NCBI RefSeq assembly: GCF_024435355.1 | Contig: NZ_JAMJWG010000004.1 | Span: 310,001 to 374,000, forward strand | Direction: 5' to 3' | Length of the DNA stretch: 64,000 bases | Source of the DNA: Streptomyces odontomachi | GTDB taxonomy: Bacteria; Actinomycetota; Actinomycetes; Streptomycetales; Streptomycetaceae | Shown here: piece after piece, positions 8,297 to 16,450 of the stretch | Numbering within the stretch: the first letter of the stretch is position 1 | How the letters are laid out: each line of letters opens with the position of its first letter | Notes under the pieces: generated by a model | What the model was told of the DNA's origin: nothing | The model's input: only the letters and a program-made list of their open reading frames with translations | Databases searched by the model: none | Program-made: the position numbers and the translations under genes

Positions 8297-9511
8297 TCAC
8301 GCCGCGATGGCATAGGCGGGGTCGGTGACCCAGCTCACGTCGTAGTGGGGCAGTTCCGGGGCGTCCGGGGCGCCCCGCTCCTCGCGGGTCAGGACGCGGA
8401 AGCTTCCAGGGATGCCGAGTGCGGCGCAGCCGGTCTCCCAGTGTGCGCACCAGATCCCGAGCGCCACGGGGGCGTAGTACCGCGAGGTGGTGCTGGCGTA
8501 GAAGTCGAATCGCCGCACGGTCCCTCCGGTGGCGTCCGTCACGCCGACGCAGCGGGTCGTCTGGCTGTTGAAGGACGAGGGCGACCAGCGGCACGCCTCG
8601 TAGCAACGCCCGAAGGACGAGAACGGTGGGGCGTCCGCCGGCAGCGGCTGCCGGCCGCAGGGATCGGTGAAGAACAGCGACGGCAGGGGCAGTCGGCGAC
8701 GCTGTGCCCGTTCGATGGCGCGCACGGTCAGCGGCTTGAAACGCGATCGGTATCCCACGGCGCAGACGCAGATCACATGGTCGCGGTCGGGATCGAAGCG
8801 GTCGCCCAGCTGCGCGACGACGCTGGCCTGGTCGGCGCCCGGACCGATCCAGCAGGTGGCCACCCCCATCCGCCCGGCGTGCAGGATCACTTTCTGAAGG
8901 CTCCGGCCGACGTCGACGACGGCCATGCGGTCGTAGTCACGCGGGGCGATGGCGACGACGAACTCGTGGGCGCCCACGGTCGGCCACACGGTGAGGGGGG
9001 CGGCGAGGTACTCCAGCCGGATCGGGCCGGTGCCGATGAGGTGATCGGGCCGGACGTACTCGCCGACCACCCGCATGAGCTCCGCCCGGTGCGCCCCGCT
9101 CAGATCGCGGCTCTGGAAGGAGCGGCAGGAGCGTCGTGAGCGCATGAGATCGAAGGCGTCGAGCCCCTCCCGCCGCCGCGGCACCGACTCGCCGGGCCGC
9201 ACCCCCAGCTTCAGGGTGACCACGTCGAACGCCGCGGCGGCCAGCAGCAGGACGCCGACGGTGAACGGCAGCCAGAACAGCGCCGCCTGCCAGGCACCGA
9301 TCAGCCTTCCGACAGCGGAGACGGCAAGGAAGACGATCCCGGCGGCCACCGTGGGCAGGTACTGGAGCCAGCCCGTGAACATCAGCCGCGCCTTCAGCCG
9401 CCGTAACGCCCGGGGCAGCGGGCCGGCTGGCCGCCTGCCGACCGTGTGCGGGGACGTGTCGGTCGTCGAGCGTGGGCCGCGGTCTCGGCGGCGTAACTGA
9501 GCCTGCGTCAT
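8297..9511 (-). CDS. Nitroreductase-like flavoprotein with N-terminal membrane anchor
   Basis: A 404-residue protein. The ATG at 9511 has GAGAGG upstream. Two hydrophobic helices at about residues 45-70 and 77-97 precede a nitroreductase-fold region. That region starts with the flavin-contacting DLMRSRRSCRSFQSRDLS and contains GRSLQKVILHAGRMGVATCWIG, typical of the family, and later RWSPSSFNSQTTR, resembling the second FMN-phosphate loop. The domain looks like two half-domains in tandem, as in the single-chain TM-nitroreductases. Such enzymes reduce nitro, quinone or related substrates. The gene is divergent from a TetR gene with a perfect palindrome between, so it is probably the regulated target. 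Confidence 0.75.
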   Translation of the reverse strand: MTQAQLRRRDRGPRSTTDTSPHTVGRRPAGPLPRALRRLKARLMFTGWLQYLPTVAAGIVFLAVSAVGRLIGAWQAALFWLPFTVGVLLLAAAAFDVVTLKLGVRPGESVPRRREGLDAFDLMRSRRSCRSFQSRDLSGAHRAELMRVVGEYVRPDHLIGTGPIRLEYLAAPLTVWPTVGAHEFVVAIAPRDYDRMAVVDVGRSLQKVILHAGRMGVATCWIGPGADQASVVAQLGDRFDPDRDHVICVCAVGYRSRFKPLTVRAIERAQRRRLPLPSLFFTDPCGRQPLPADAPPFSSFGRCYEACRWSPSSFNSQTTRCVGVTDATGGTVRRFDFYASTTSRYYAPVALGIWCAHWETGCAALGIPGSFRVLTREERGAPDAPELPHYDVSWVTDPAYAIAA

Positions 9512-9574
9512 GATTCGCCTCTCACCCGGTTCTGGGGTTTCCTCGACAACCAGATGCTAGGTTCGTTCCCACGC

Positions 9575-9600
9575 CTTATGCAAGTACGTACTTGCATAAG
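9575..9600. promoter_or_regulatory. Perfect 26-bp palindrome, likely TetR operator
   Basis: The half-site CTTATGCAAGTAC is followed directly by its exact complement, giving 26 bp with no mismatch. It sits midway in the 119-bp gap between the divergent nitroreductase-like and TetR genes, where a repressor would block both promoters. Size and symmetry suit binding by one or two TetR dimers. Confidence 0.85.
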
Positions 9601-9630
9601 AGGGGGTGAACATTCCGACTTTGGAGGCAT

Positions 9631-10197
9631 ATGCCCAGGCAGATCGACGTTGACAAGCTGTTCGAGACAACCGTCACCGTCTTCGCCGAGCACGGCTACC
9701 AGGCCGCCACCACACAGGAGATCGCCAGAAGGTCCGGCATCAACGAGGTGACCCTGTACCGCCGCTACGACAGCAAGGCAGCCCTGATCAACGCGGCGCT
9801 GACGCACACGCTGGCCCGCTCGCCGTTCGCCCGACTGGCCGCCACGGACGACGTCGTGGCCGACCTCGTCGCCCTGGTCCGGGCCTATGCCGAAACGGTG
9901 GAGCGGTACGGCGGCGCCGCCCTGACCCTGCTCATCGAGCTACCGCGCCACCCGGAGCTGAGCGAGGCCATGTCCCTCGTGCCGAACCTGCGCAACGCCG
10001 CCCAGATGATCGCGGCCCACCAGGAGCGAGGCCGCATCGCCCCGGGCGACCCGATGCAGTTGTTGTGGACGCTGATCGCACCGGTCATGGCGGTCGGCCT
10101 GTGGGCCCGAACCGGCACCCCGACGATCGCCTCCTACGACCCGAACGCCCTCGTCACCGGCTTCCTCGACGGCCATCGCGGCTCACGAGGCGAGTGA
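9631..10197 (+). CDS. TetR-family transcriptional regulator
   Basis: A 188-residue regulator. The ATG follows TTGGAGGCAT. The N-terminal helix-turn-helix spans about residues 5-50 (AEHGYQAATTQEIARRSGINEVTLYRRYDSK). The C-terminal ligand domain (about 55-185) contains a hydrophobic core with LIELPRHPELSEAMSLV. The divergent nitroreductase-like gene and the palindrome between them suggest an autorepressor released by a small molecule that the enzyme handles. The inducer cannot be inferred. Confidence 0.93.
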   Translation: MPRQIDVDKLFETTVTVFAEHGYQAATTQEIARRSGINEVTLYRRYDSKAALINAALTHTLARSPFARLAATDDVVADLVALVRAYAETVERYGGAALTLLIELPRHPELSEAMSLVPNLRNAAQMIAAHQERGRIAPGDPMQLLWTLIAPVMAVGLWARTGTPTIASYDPNALVTGFLDGHRGSRGE

Positions 10198-10274
10198 AAC
10201 GACGAAGACGGCAGGCACGGCCGCCCCCCTCTGCCGGCTCTCCCACCTCCGGATCCGTCTCCCGGGACCCCGGT

Positions 10275-11573
10275 TCAGCTCGAATCGGGGTCTGCGGCCC
10301 CCGACGATTCCCCGGAGACGGACACCTGAGGCTGCTCGGTCGCCGACGGCGCCGACCGCTGCGCGAGGAAGACGACCCCGGTCAGCGCGCCGAGGACGAG
10401 CATGCCGACCGCGGAGACGACCAGGGTGCCGCGCGCCGTGACGGCGGCCACCAGCGGTGCGGCGACCAGCGCGCCGGCCGGGCTGGACAGCGAGGTCACC
10501 GCGCCGCGTGCGGCGAGCACGGTGGCCAGTTCGTCGGTGGGCACGGCACGCTGGAACAGCAGGGTGGTGGTGGAGGGGAACGGTCCCCAGATCAGCCCGC
10601 ACAGGCCGAAGGCGACACAGCCGACGACGAGCGAGCCGCTGAGGCCCAGGGGCAGCAGCGCCGCACCGAAGCACAGCACGATGCCGACGGTCGTGCCCTG
10701 CATCGGCCAGGACCTCATGTAGCCGGCCGCCGCCGCGCTCGTCACCGCGCCGATACCGAACGCCGTGTAGTAGCCGGCCATTTGCGCGGCGGAGCCGTGC
10801 AGGTCCCCGGCGACGTGCAGCGGGAGCGCCACCGTCACGGGGCCGAAGAGGGTGAAGAAGCCGAACGTCAGCGCCATCAGGGTGAGCAGGTGCCGGTCGC
10901 GGCCGATGACCTGGAATCCGGCGGACCTGGACGCGGTGCCCTTGACGCGGGTGCCCCGCACCTCGCGCGGCACCGCACGGGTGTAGGTCAGGGCCAGCAC
11001 CGCGAAGGACGCCGCGTCACAGGCGATCACGGACGTCGGGCCGCCCGCCCAGGCGATCACGACCGCGGCCAGCGGCGGTCCACCGACGGTGGAGAACTCC
11101 AGCAGGACGTTGACCACCGCGTTGCCCGCCAGCACATGCTCCTTCGGCAGCAGCTCGGCGAGCAGGGTGTACCGGCCCGCCTTGCCCCATGCGCTCAGCA
11201 GCGAGGACAGCGCGAGCAGGACCACGTACAACGCGGGGCTCAGCGCGCCCGCCAGGTGGGCGAGCGGAATCGCGCCCAGCAGGACGGCGCGGGCGACGGC
11301 GTCCCAGCCGGCCAGCTGGGCGCCGGGCCTGCCCCGCAGGAACCGGTCGAAGGCCACCGCGCCGAGCGCGCCCGGCAGGGTGTAGGCGGCCGCCGCGAGC
11401 GCCACCCAGGTGCCGCGCTCGCCCGGCGGGGCGAGTTGCAGCGCCAGCCAGGGGACCGCCACGGTGCTCATCCCGTCGCCGATGCTGGACAGCCCGATTC
11501 CGGGCAGCACCCTGCCCAGTACCGGATGGGTGATCACAGGCCAGTACGGCGTGCGCTTGACCGCGGCGAACAT
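10275..11573 (-). CDS. MFS transporter (MFS_3 / enterobactin-exporter-like)
   Basis: A 432-residue polytopic membrane protein with about 12 hydrophobic segments; after FAAVKRTPYWPVITHPVLGRVLPGIGLS the first helix begins. The pattern of loops (AWGKAGRYTLLAELLPKEHVLAGNAVVNVLLEFSTVGGP) is that of MFS exporters such as EntS-like and macrolide-efflux proteins. The ATG at 11573 has GAGGAG 11 bases upstream. It is the last gene of a minus-strand operon, 50 bases after the amidinotransferase gene, and therefore is likely to export that operon's product or confer self-resistance. The upstream open frame from 11888 has no family resemblance. Confidence 0.85.
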   Translation of the reverse strand: MFAAVKRTPYWPVITHPVLGRVLPGIGLSSIGDGMSTVAVPWLALQLAPPGERGTWVALAAAAYTLPGALGAVAFDRFLRGRPGAQLAGWDAVARAVLLGAIPLAHLAGALSPALYVVLLALSSLLSAWGKAGRYTLLAELLPKEHVLAGNAVVNVLLEFSTVGGPPLAAVVIAWAGGPTSVIACDAASFAVLALTYTRAVPREVRGTRVKGTASRSAGFQVIGRDRHLLTLMALTFGFFTLFGPVTVALPLHVAGDLHGSAAQMAGYYTAFGIGAVTSAAAAGYMRSWPMQGTTVGIVLCFGAALLPLGLSGSLVVGCVAFGLCGLIWGPFPSTTTLLFQRAVPTDELATVLAARGAVTSLSSPAGALVAAPLVAAVTARGTLVVSAVGMLVLGALTGVVFLAQRSAPSATEQPQVSVSGESSGAADPDSS

Positions 11574-11623
11574 GGCGGGTCCCGCTCCTCGTGTTGTGTC
11601 GGCCCGGCTCCGTGTCGCAGCCT

Positions 11624-12730
11624 TCAGCCGAGGTAGCTCTCGGGCCCTCCGGCACGGACGGTGTCCAGGGTCACGCAGTGGAACCCGCCGCCCAGGGCGC
11701 GCTGGTGGCGCAGCCGGTGCGGGACGACGGTGATGCCCCGCTGCTCCAACGCGGCCAGCAGCTCGGGATGGCCGGCGTCCACGACGGCGGTCTCCTCGTC
11801 GAGCATCAACAGGTTCATGCTGATCCACGGCCCGCTGAGTCCCGGCTGTCCGTCGGGGGACGGCTCGTCGGGCGGCGGTGGGCACCACAGGACGTCCCAG
11901 CCGGCCAGCGGTTCCGGTATGGCGTCGGGGCCGATCCGCTCCGGGTTGAGCAGCACCAGGCCGGGCCTGAGGAAGGTGATCGTGCTGTCGATGTGCGTGT
12001 AGCCGTATATCCCGCGCAGCGGGTGCACCCTGACGCCGCCCAGCAGGTCCAGGGTCGACTCCAGCCAGCGCAGCCCGCTCTCGTTACCGCTGCGGGAGAC
12101 CTGGTACAGCAGGTCCCGGCCGAGGCGCAGCGCGTTGGCCGCCTCGAACGCCGGCTCGTCCTCACCGAGGTACGGCATCCCGTCCGCGTCCCGCAGGTAC
12201 AGCCCGTCGGCCAGCCGCGGCCGGGGTGCCGCGATCCACCGGGCACCGCGCCGCAGGTAGTCCTGGAGCAGCGGGCGCAGTCCGAAGTGCTCGAAGTAGC
12301 GGGCACGGGCCGGGCTGGGGGTCTCGATCAGCGTCGAGCCGATGACCAGGGTCAGATCGCGCGGGCAGTAGCAGCTGAAGCCGGTCGTGCTCCAGTCGGG
12401 TGTGCCGAAGGCGGCCGTGTGGTCGAGCACCGCGGGCCGGTGCACGGTGCTCCCGAACTTCTCCAGGATGGCGACGAGACCGGCCAGGTCCTCGTTGGTC
12501 TCCTCGATCACCCGCCGCGGGAAGCGGCCCGCGCGGATCCCGCCCAGCTCGCTCGCGCTCAACTCCGGGTAGCAGTTCAGCCAGGCCGACGGGTCGGCCG
12601 GCATGCTGGGCAGCTGGGCATGGGTGGCGTCGCCGACGATCACTTCCCGCAGCGTGGTGAACTCGTCCCAGGAGTTCACCACGGAGCACCGGGCGTCCAC
12701 GACCTCCGGCATGATCTCCTGTGCCGTCAT
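11624..12730 (-). CDS. Glycine-amidinotransferase-like enzyme
   Basis: A 368-residue enzyme of the amidinotransferase family (AGAT, StrB1). It should move an amidino group from arginine to an amine, giving a guanidino product and ornithine. The C-terminal third aligns by eye with AGAT: WISMNLLMLDEE, then LGGGFHCVTLDTVR with the nucleophile C352, and a final ESYLG. The general base region is YTHIDS (H246, D248). The AGAT triad aspartate (FDAADFIRAGRD in the mammalian enzyme, from memory) appears here as E196 in FEAANALRLGRD. The start is 4 bases after the stop of the ATP-grasp gene. Context suggests it makes a guanidino building block for peptide ligation. Confidence 0.85.
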   Translation of the reverse strand: MTAQEIMPEVVDARCSVVNSWDEFTTLREVIVGDATHAQLPSMPADPSAWLNCYPELSASELGGIRAGRFPRRVIEETNEDLAGLVAILEKFGSTVHRPAVLDHTAAFGTPDWSTTGFSCYCPRDLTLVIGSTLIETPSPARARYFEHFGLRPLLQDYLRRGARWIAAPRPRLADGLYLRDADGMPYLGEDEPAFEAANALRLGRDLLYQVSRSGNESGLRWLESTLDLLGGVRVHPLRGIYGYTHIDSTITFLRPGLVLLNPERIGPDAIPEPLAGWDVLWCPPPPDEPSPDGQPGLSGPWISMNLLMLDEETAVVDAGHPELLAALEQRGITVVPHRLRHQRALGGGFHCVTLDTVRAGGPESYLG

Positions 12731-12734
12731 GCCG

Positions 12735-14066
12735 TCACTTCTCGTCGGCGGTGAGCGCCAGCATGGCCTCGACCATCGCGTCGGCGGCCGCCAGGTCCTC
12801 GGCCACCACGCAGTACATGACCTTGCCGTTGACCGGCACGTAGTTGCCGGTGAGAACGACTCCGGTGCCCGTCTCGGGATCGAACCCGAGGCCGGCGTCG
12901 TTCAGCATCCGCACGGCCCCGGTGAAGGAGGGGACCGACCAGGTGGCCCGCTCCACCAGGACCCGCTCGCCCCGGTGGGACGGTGCCAGCATGCGGTCGC
13001 GCAGCACCGCGTGCAGGTGTGTCGAGCCGGTGAGCCTGCCGTTGGTCTCGCTGAAGATGATGGCGCCGTCCTGGGTGAGGATGGCGTCCGCGCTGATGTT
13101 GCCCCGGTAGCCCATGATCCGGAACGGCTCGCACACCTGCCGCCCCGCCTCGACCAGCTCCTTGTGGGCCTCGGGCGCGAGGGACCTGGGCGGCACGATC
13201 TCGCCGATGGCGACCGGCTCCATCAGGATCTCGCCGGTGCCCAGCAGGTCACAGCCCTCGTCGGTGATCACGAACTCGGCGTACACCGTGACGGCGTTGG
13301 TGAAGTACTCCTCGATGACCAGCCGGTCGTCCCGCCCACCGGTCAGCCAGGACCAGCGCTCGGCCACGTACGCCTTGATGGCCTCGGCGTCCGGCAGCAG
13401 CACGACGTTGCGAGCACCCGCCGGGCGCACGCCCTCTTCGGTGGCCAGGATCTCGTTCCCGAAACCGCCGCCGGCGAACTCCTTCTTGACGATCACGTTG
13501 CGGCCCCGGCCGAGGATGCCCGTGATGACCGACTCGGCCTGTTCGGCGCTTGCCGTGATCGCCCCCGGTGCGATGGCGACGCCGCTGCCCGCGGCCACGG
13601 CCCGGAAGGTGGCCTTGCTGTTGACCAGGCCGACGCCGCCCTGCTCGCTGAACGCGAAGCCCGGCAGCGCCGACTCGATGCCCATCGCCTTGGCGAGGTC
13701 CACCACGAAGGCGTCGTCGTAGGCCGTGAAGATCCGCTGCACGTCCCGGCCGGCGAGCGCTTCCTTCAGCTCGGCACGGAACCGCTCGTCCGCGAGCCGG
13801 TCCGGCGTCAGCAACTCGGGCCCGAGCGAGCCGGACGGCGGCACCAGCAGGGTCAGCGTGGACCGGTCCGTGCCGGTCAGGCCGAGCACGTAGTCGACGT
13901 AGGCGTCCTCGGCGACCCACGGGAGCACGAGGATGTCGCCGTCCTCGGCGAACCAGAACAGGCGTTGCGCACCCCATCCCCCGGAGACCCGTTCCTCGGG
14001 CGTCAGCAGGGCGAGGTCCCCGACCATCTCCTGGGTACGGCTGTTGGCAATGATCAGCTTCGACAC
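12735..14066 (-). CDS. ATP-grasp ligase of the PGM1 (pheganomycin) type
   Basis: A 443-residue protein. GTG 14066 was chosen because a G-rich ribosome site (GGGGGGGA) lies six bases upstream and the sequence then starts SKLIIANSRTQEMVGDL, as in PGM1-like proteins with a pre-ATP-grasp domain. The ATP-grasp core includes the lysine strand NVIVKKEFAGGGFGNEIL, the DDRLVIEEYF hinge and the metal-binding GAIIFSETNGRLTGSTHLH. PGM1 joins a nonproteinogenic N-terminal residue to peptides in pheganomycin biosynthesis. It is first in an operon with an amidinotransferase and exporter, echoing the guanidino chemistry of pheganomycin. No precursor peptide gene was seen nearby. Confidence 0.8.
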   Translation of the reverse strand: MSKLIIANSRTQEMVGDLALLTPEERVSGGWGAQRLFWFAEDGDILVLPWVAEDAYVDYVLGLTGTDRSTLTLLVPPSGSLGPELLTPDRLADERFRAELKEALAGRDVQRIFTAYDDAFVVDLAKAMGIESALPGFAFSEQGGVGLVNSKATFRAVAAGSGVAIAPGAITASAEQAESVITGILGRGRNVIVKKEFAGGGFGNEILATEEGVRPAGARNVVLLPDAEAIKAYVAERWSWLTGGRDDRLVIEEYFTNAVTVYAEFVITDEGCDLLGTGEILMEPVAIGEIVPPRSLAPEAHKELVEAGRQVCEPFRIMGYRGNISADAILTQDGAIIFSETNGRLTGSTHLHAVLRDRMLAPSHRGERVLVERATWSVPSFTGAVRMLNDAGLGFDPETGTGVVLTGNYVPVNGKVMYCVVAEDLAAADAMVEAMLALTADEK

Positions 14067-14256
14067 GACGGTCCCCCCGTACAGATGAAACTCACCGTCA
14101 CCGCGTTGCGAACCGCGTTGACCTGGTACTTCGTGTACCGGAGCAGAGCGTGGAACGCTGTGTGCCCGGTACAACGATGCGTCAGATTACGCCCTGGAAA
14201 CGCGGCCCGGAAGTGGTTCCTTCCCAGAGCTTGCCCGTCTGACAGGCCTCGGCCCG

Positions 14257-14694
14257 CTACGGGAACGTCATCCAGGAGTAGGCGAACCACCCGGCGAAGA
14301 CGATGAACACCAGCAGGAACACGAGGGTCCCCACGGTGCCCAGGAGATGTCGGATGCCACGCTGCACGGCGGTGGCCTGATCGGGACGGTCCGCCGGGTA
14401 GTAGACGGTGACGTGGTCGCCCTCCACCACCGTTGCGGGTCCGTCCTCCTCCTCGAAGCGGACCGGCTTCATGGCACCGCGCGGCAGGAACTCGTAGACG
14501 TGATGATGGGTCGTCGTCGAGCCCCCCTTGTCGCTGGACGTGACCGTCGTCCACGTCCTCAGGCACACGCCCTCGGCCGTCAGACCGCTGGCCCACGCCC
14601 GCTGCAACCGCACCTGCCGCCGGACCGCCGCGACAGCCGCGTAGAGGGCGCCCAGGACCATGAGCACCGGAATCACGACACCCAGCCAGTCCAC
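14257..14694 (-). CDS. DUF3592-type membrane protein
   Basis: A 145-residue protein. GTG 14694 was chosen because GGAAGGGG precedes it and an N-terminal membrane helix begins at once (WLGVVIPVLMVLGALYAAVAAV). A central extracytoplasmic domain of about 75 residues contains the DUF3592-like VYEFLPRGAMKPVRF and DHVTVYYPADRPDQA strands. A second helix (about 115-140) ends with AYSWMTFP. The frame is open upstream but would overlap the tRNA-like gene, so the longer form is unlikely. Function unknown. It lies between the ATP-grasp operon and the tRNA-like gene and is a separate unit. Confidence 0.78.
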   Translation of the reverse strand: MDWLGVVIPVLMVLGALYAAVAAVRRQVRLQRAWASGLTAEGVCLRTWTTVTSSDKGGSTTTHHHVYEFLPRGAMKPVRFEEEDGPATVVEGDHVTVYYPADRPDQATAVQRGIRHLLGTVGTLVFLLVFIVFAGWFAYSWMTFP

Positions 14695-14821
14695 CGTGCC
14701 CACCCCCTTCCGCGGCAGATGTCCGGGACTCACGGGGTGGGACGGCGCCCCGGTCCCGACCGGTTCCCATGGCAGCGCCATGCGGCCGGCCACCGACGCT
14801 TCGGTGACCGGCCGCGCTGTG

Positions 14822-14907
14822 CGGAGAGGGCAGGATTCGAACCTGCGCGGGCAGAACCCGACCGGGACGCGTCCCGGACCCCGTTGGGCCACTTCGGGTA
14901 CCTCTCC
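14822..14907 (-). tRNA. Class II tRNA-like gene with an abnormal anticodon loop
   Basis: An 86-base cloverleaf can be drawn. The acceptor stem GGAGAGG pairs perfectly with CCTCTCC. The D arm is CCCG-loop-CGGG and the anticodon stem is CCGGG/CCCGG. A long variable arm CGGG-TTCTG-CCCG marks class II (Ser, Leu, Tyr or Sec type). The T arm GCAGG-TTCGAAT-CCTGC is canonical, and the discriminator is G. The anticodon loop is only six bases (ACGCGT) and lacks the near-universal T33, so no standard anticodon can be assigned. An alternative stem with a C-C mismatch gives a seven-base loop GACGCGT, still without T33. It may be a pseudogene or an unusual tRNA. Confidence 0.65.
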
Positions 14908-15139
14908 ACGGAGCCACCGGGTCGCCGCTCGCCTCCGCGGCCTCCCCGGCTCCGTGACCACCATGGTGCCCGAGCCCGCTGACGAGCCGCTGACCCGCGC
15001 CTGTCACCGCCCTGACCCGGACGCGGCGTCGACGGCCGCCCCGGCATGGATCACTCTTATCGCGTTTATATTGCGCCCGTAAGAAATGATACATACGGTG
15101 GGCGGTGGTTCGTTCAGTCAACCAGCGGAGGTACCGGCC
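14908..15139. other. Gap between tRNA-like gene and metallo-hydrolase
   Basis: No gene is supported here. The right half (about 15046-15100) is AT-rich for this genome and holds the probable promoter of the metallo-hydrolase described separately. Confidence 0.5.
15071..15099 (+). promoter_or_regulatory. Candidate promoter of the metallo-hydrolase gene
   Basis: TTGCGC (15071-15076) and TACGGT (15094-15099) are separated by 17 bases in an AT-rich stretch. The expected start of transcription is about 35 bases before the GTG start at 15140. Confidence 0.45.
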
Positions 15140-16360
15140 GTGCACACGACATCACACACGCCTCGTCGAGCGTTGCTGGGGATGTCCCTCGCGGCGACCG
15201 CGACGGCCGGGCTGTCCTGCTGTGCCGCTCCGGAACAGCAGTCGAAGGGGACCGCGGCGTCGGCCACCCCCGCCTCCAGCGGTCCACCTCCGTCGCGTGG
15301 CACCCACCTGGTGATGCTGGGTACGCAGGGCGGCCCGATACCGGGGGCGCGCGCCGCCACCTCGACCGCCCTGGTGGTGGACGGGGCGATCTACCTGATC
15401 GACGCGGGCAGCGGTCTGCCGGTCCGCTTCTCCGAGTCAGGGCTCGACTTCGCGCAGGTGCGTGCCATGTTCATCACGCACATGCACTCCGACCACTACA
15501 TCGACGCGTTCAACTTCTTCTCCCTCAACTGGACGAACTGGAAGTTCCCCGACCAGCAGGTCGCCGTCCACGGGCCGGGGCGCGCCGACCTCTCGGGCCC
15601 CGAGCACTCCTCCTCCCCCGGCCTGCCCGAGAAGCCCCACGCGCCGCTCGTGGTGCCCGACGCGCCGACCCCCGGCATCGAGGAGTTCTTCGACCTCTCG
15701 ATCCGCGCCAACGCCTATGACATCAACGAACGGCTGCGCAGCACCCGGCGCCACGGCGACGTGCCGATGGATCTCACCGGGCGAACCGGAGACGCCCTGA
15801 TGAAGGCGCACGCCATCAAGGTTCCGCAGCACGCGAACGTCGTGGAGCACACCCCTCAGATGCAGCCCATCGCCGTGTACGAGGACGACCGCGTGCGGGT
15901 GACGGCCACCCTGGTCGACCATCCTCCGGTCTTTCCCGCGTTCGCCTTCCGGTTCGACACCGACGACGCCTCGGTGGTGTTCAGCGGCGACACCACCCCC
16001 AACGACAACCTGTCCGCCCTCGCACACGGCGCCGACGTGCTCGTCAACGAGGTCATGGACATCGAAGCGGCGACCGCGCGCTTCAAGGGCTCGGCGCTCT
16101 ACGCGACGATGGCGAACCAGTTCGCCACGGCGCACACCCCGTCCCGCGACTGGACGCCGCCCGGCGGAGGCGCCCGCAAGCCCGGGGTCGGCCGGGTCGC
16201 GCACGAGTGCGGTGCGAAGGCGCTGGTGCTCAACCACGTCTACCCCGGCGACGGCAGCGTCCCGGACCGTGATTTCAAACGGGCCGCGGAGCGGAACTTC
16301 AGCCGGCCGGTGGTGGTCTCGCGTGACCTGATGACGATCAGTCTCGCTTCCCTGGTCTGA
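15140..16360 (+). CDS. Exported MBL-fold metallo-hydrolase
   Basis: A 406-residue protein. GTG 15140 has GGAGG at eight bases. The N-terminus has a twin-arginine signal (TPRRALLGMSLAATATAGL) followed by SCCAAP, so it may also be lipid-anchored through a cysteine. The mature part is a metallo-beta-lactamase fold with the zinc motif THMHSDHYIDAF, a later VVFSGDTTPND aspartate and an ALVLNHVYPGD histidine. Its length and the GARAATSTALVVDGAIYLIDAG opening suit arylsulfatase/RNase-Z-like hydrolases of the superfamily, but the substrate is unknown. It stands alone, upstream of the PaaX regulator gene on the same strand. Confidence 0.85.
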   Translation: MHTTSHTPRRALLGMSLAATATAGLSCCAAPEQQSKGTAASATPASSGPPPSRGTHLVMLGTQGGPIPGARAATSTALVVDGAIYLIDAGSGLPVRFSESGLDFAQVRAMFITHMHSDHYIDAFNFFSLNWTNWKFPDQQVAVHGPGRADLSGPEHSSSPGLPEKPHAPLVVPDAPTPGIEEFFDLSIRANAYDINERLRSTRRHGDVPMDLTGRTGDALMKAHAIKVPQHANVVEHTPQMQPIAVYEDDRVRVTATLVDHPPVFPAFAFRFDTDDASVVFSGDTTPNDNLSALAHGADVLVNEVMDIEAATARFKGSALYATMANQFATAHTPSRDWTPPGGGARKPGVGRVAHECGAKALVLNHVYPGDGSVPDRDFKRAAERNFSRPVVVSRDLMTISLASLV

Positions 16361-16450
16361 GGGTTCCGGTCGCTGGTCTCGGGGTTTCGGGAGGGATCCT
16401 CGGGGGATCGGGGCTCTCTCCGTGCCGTGTCAGCAATTAGCCTTCTCCCC

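Noticed and set aside
14822..14907. Selenocysteine tRNA
   Set aside because: The acceptor plus T stem is 7+5, not the longer Sec type, and no TCA anticodon fits.
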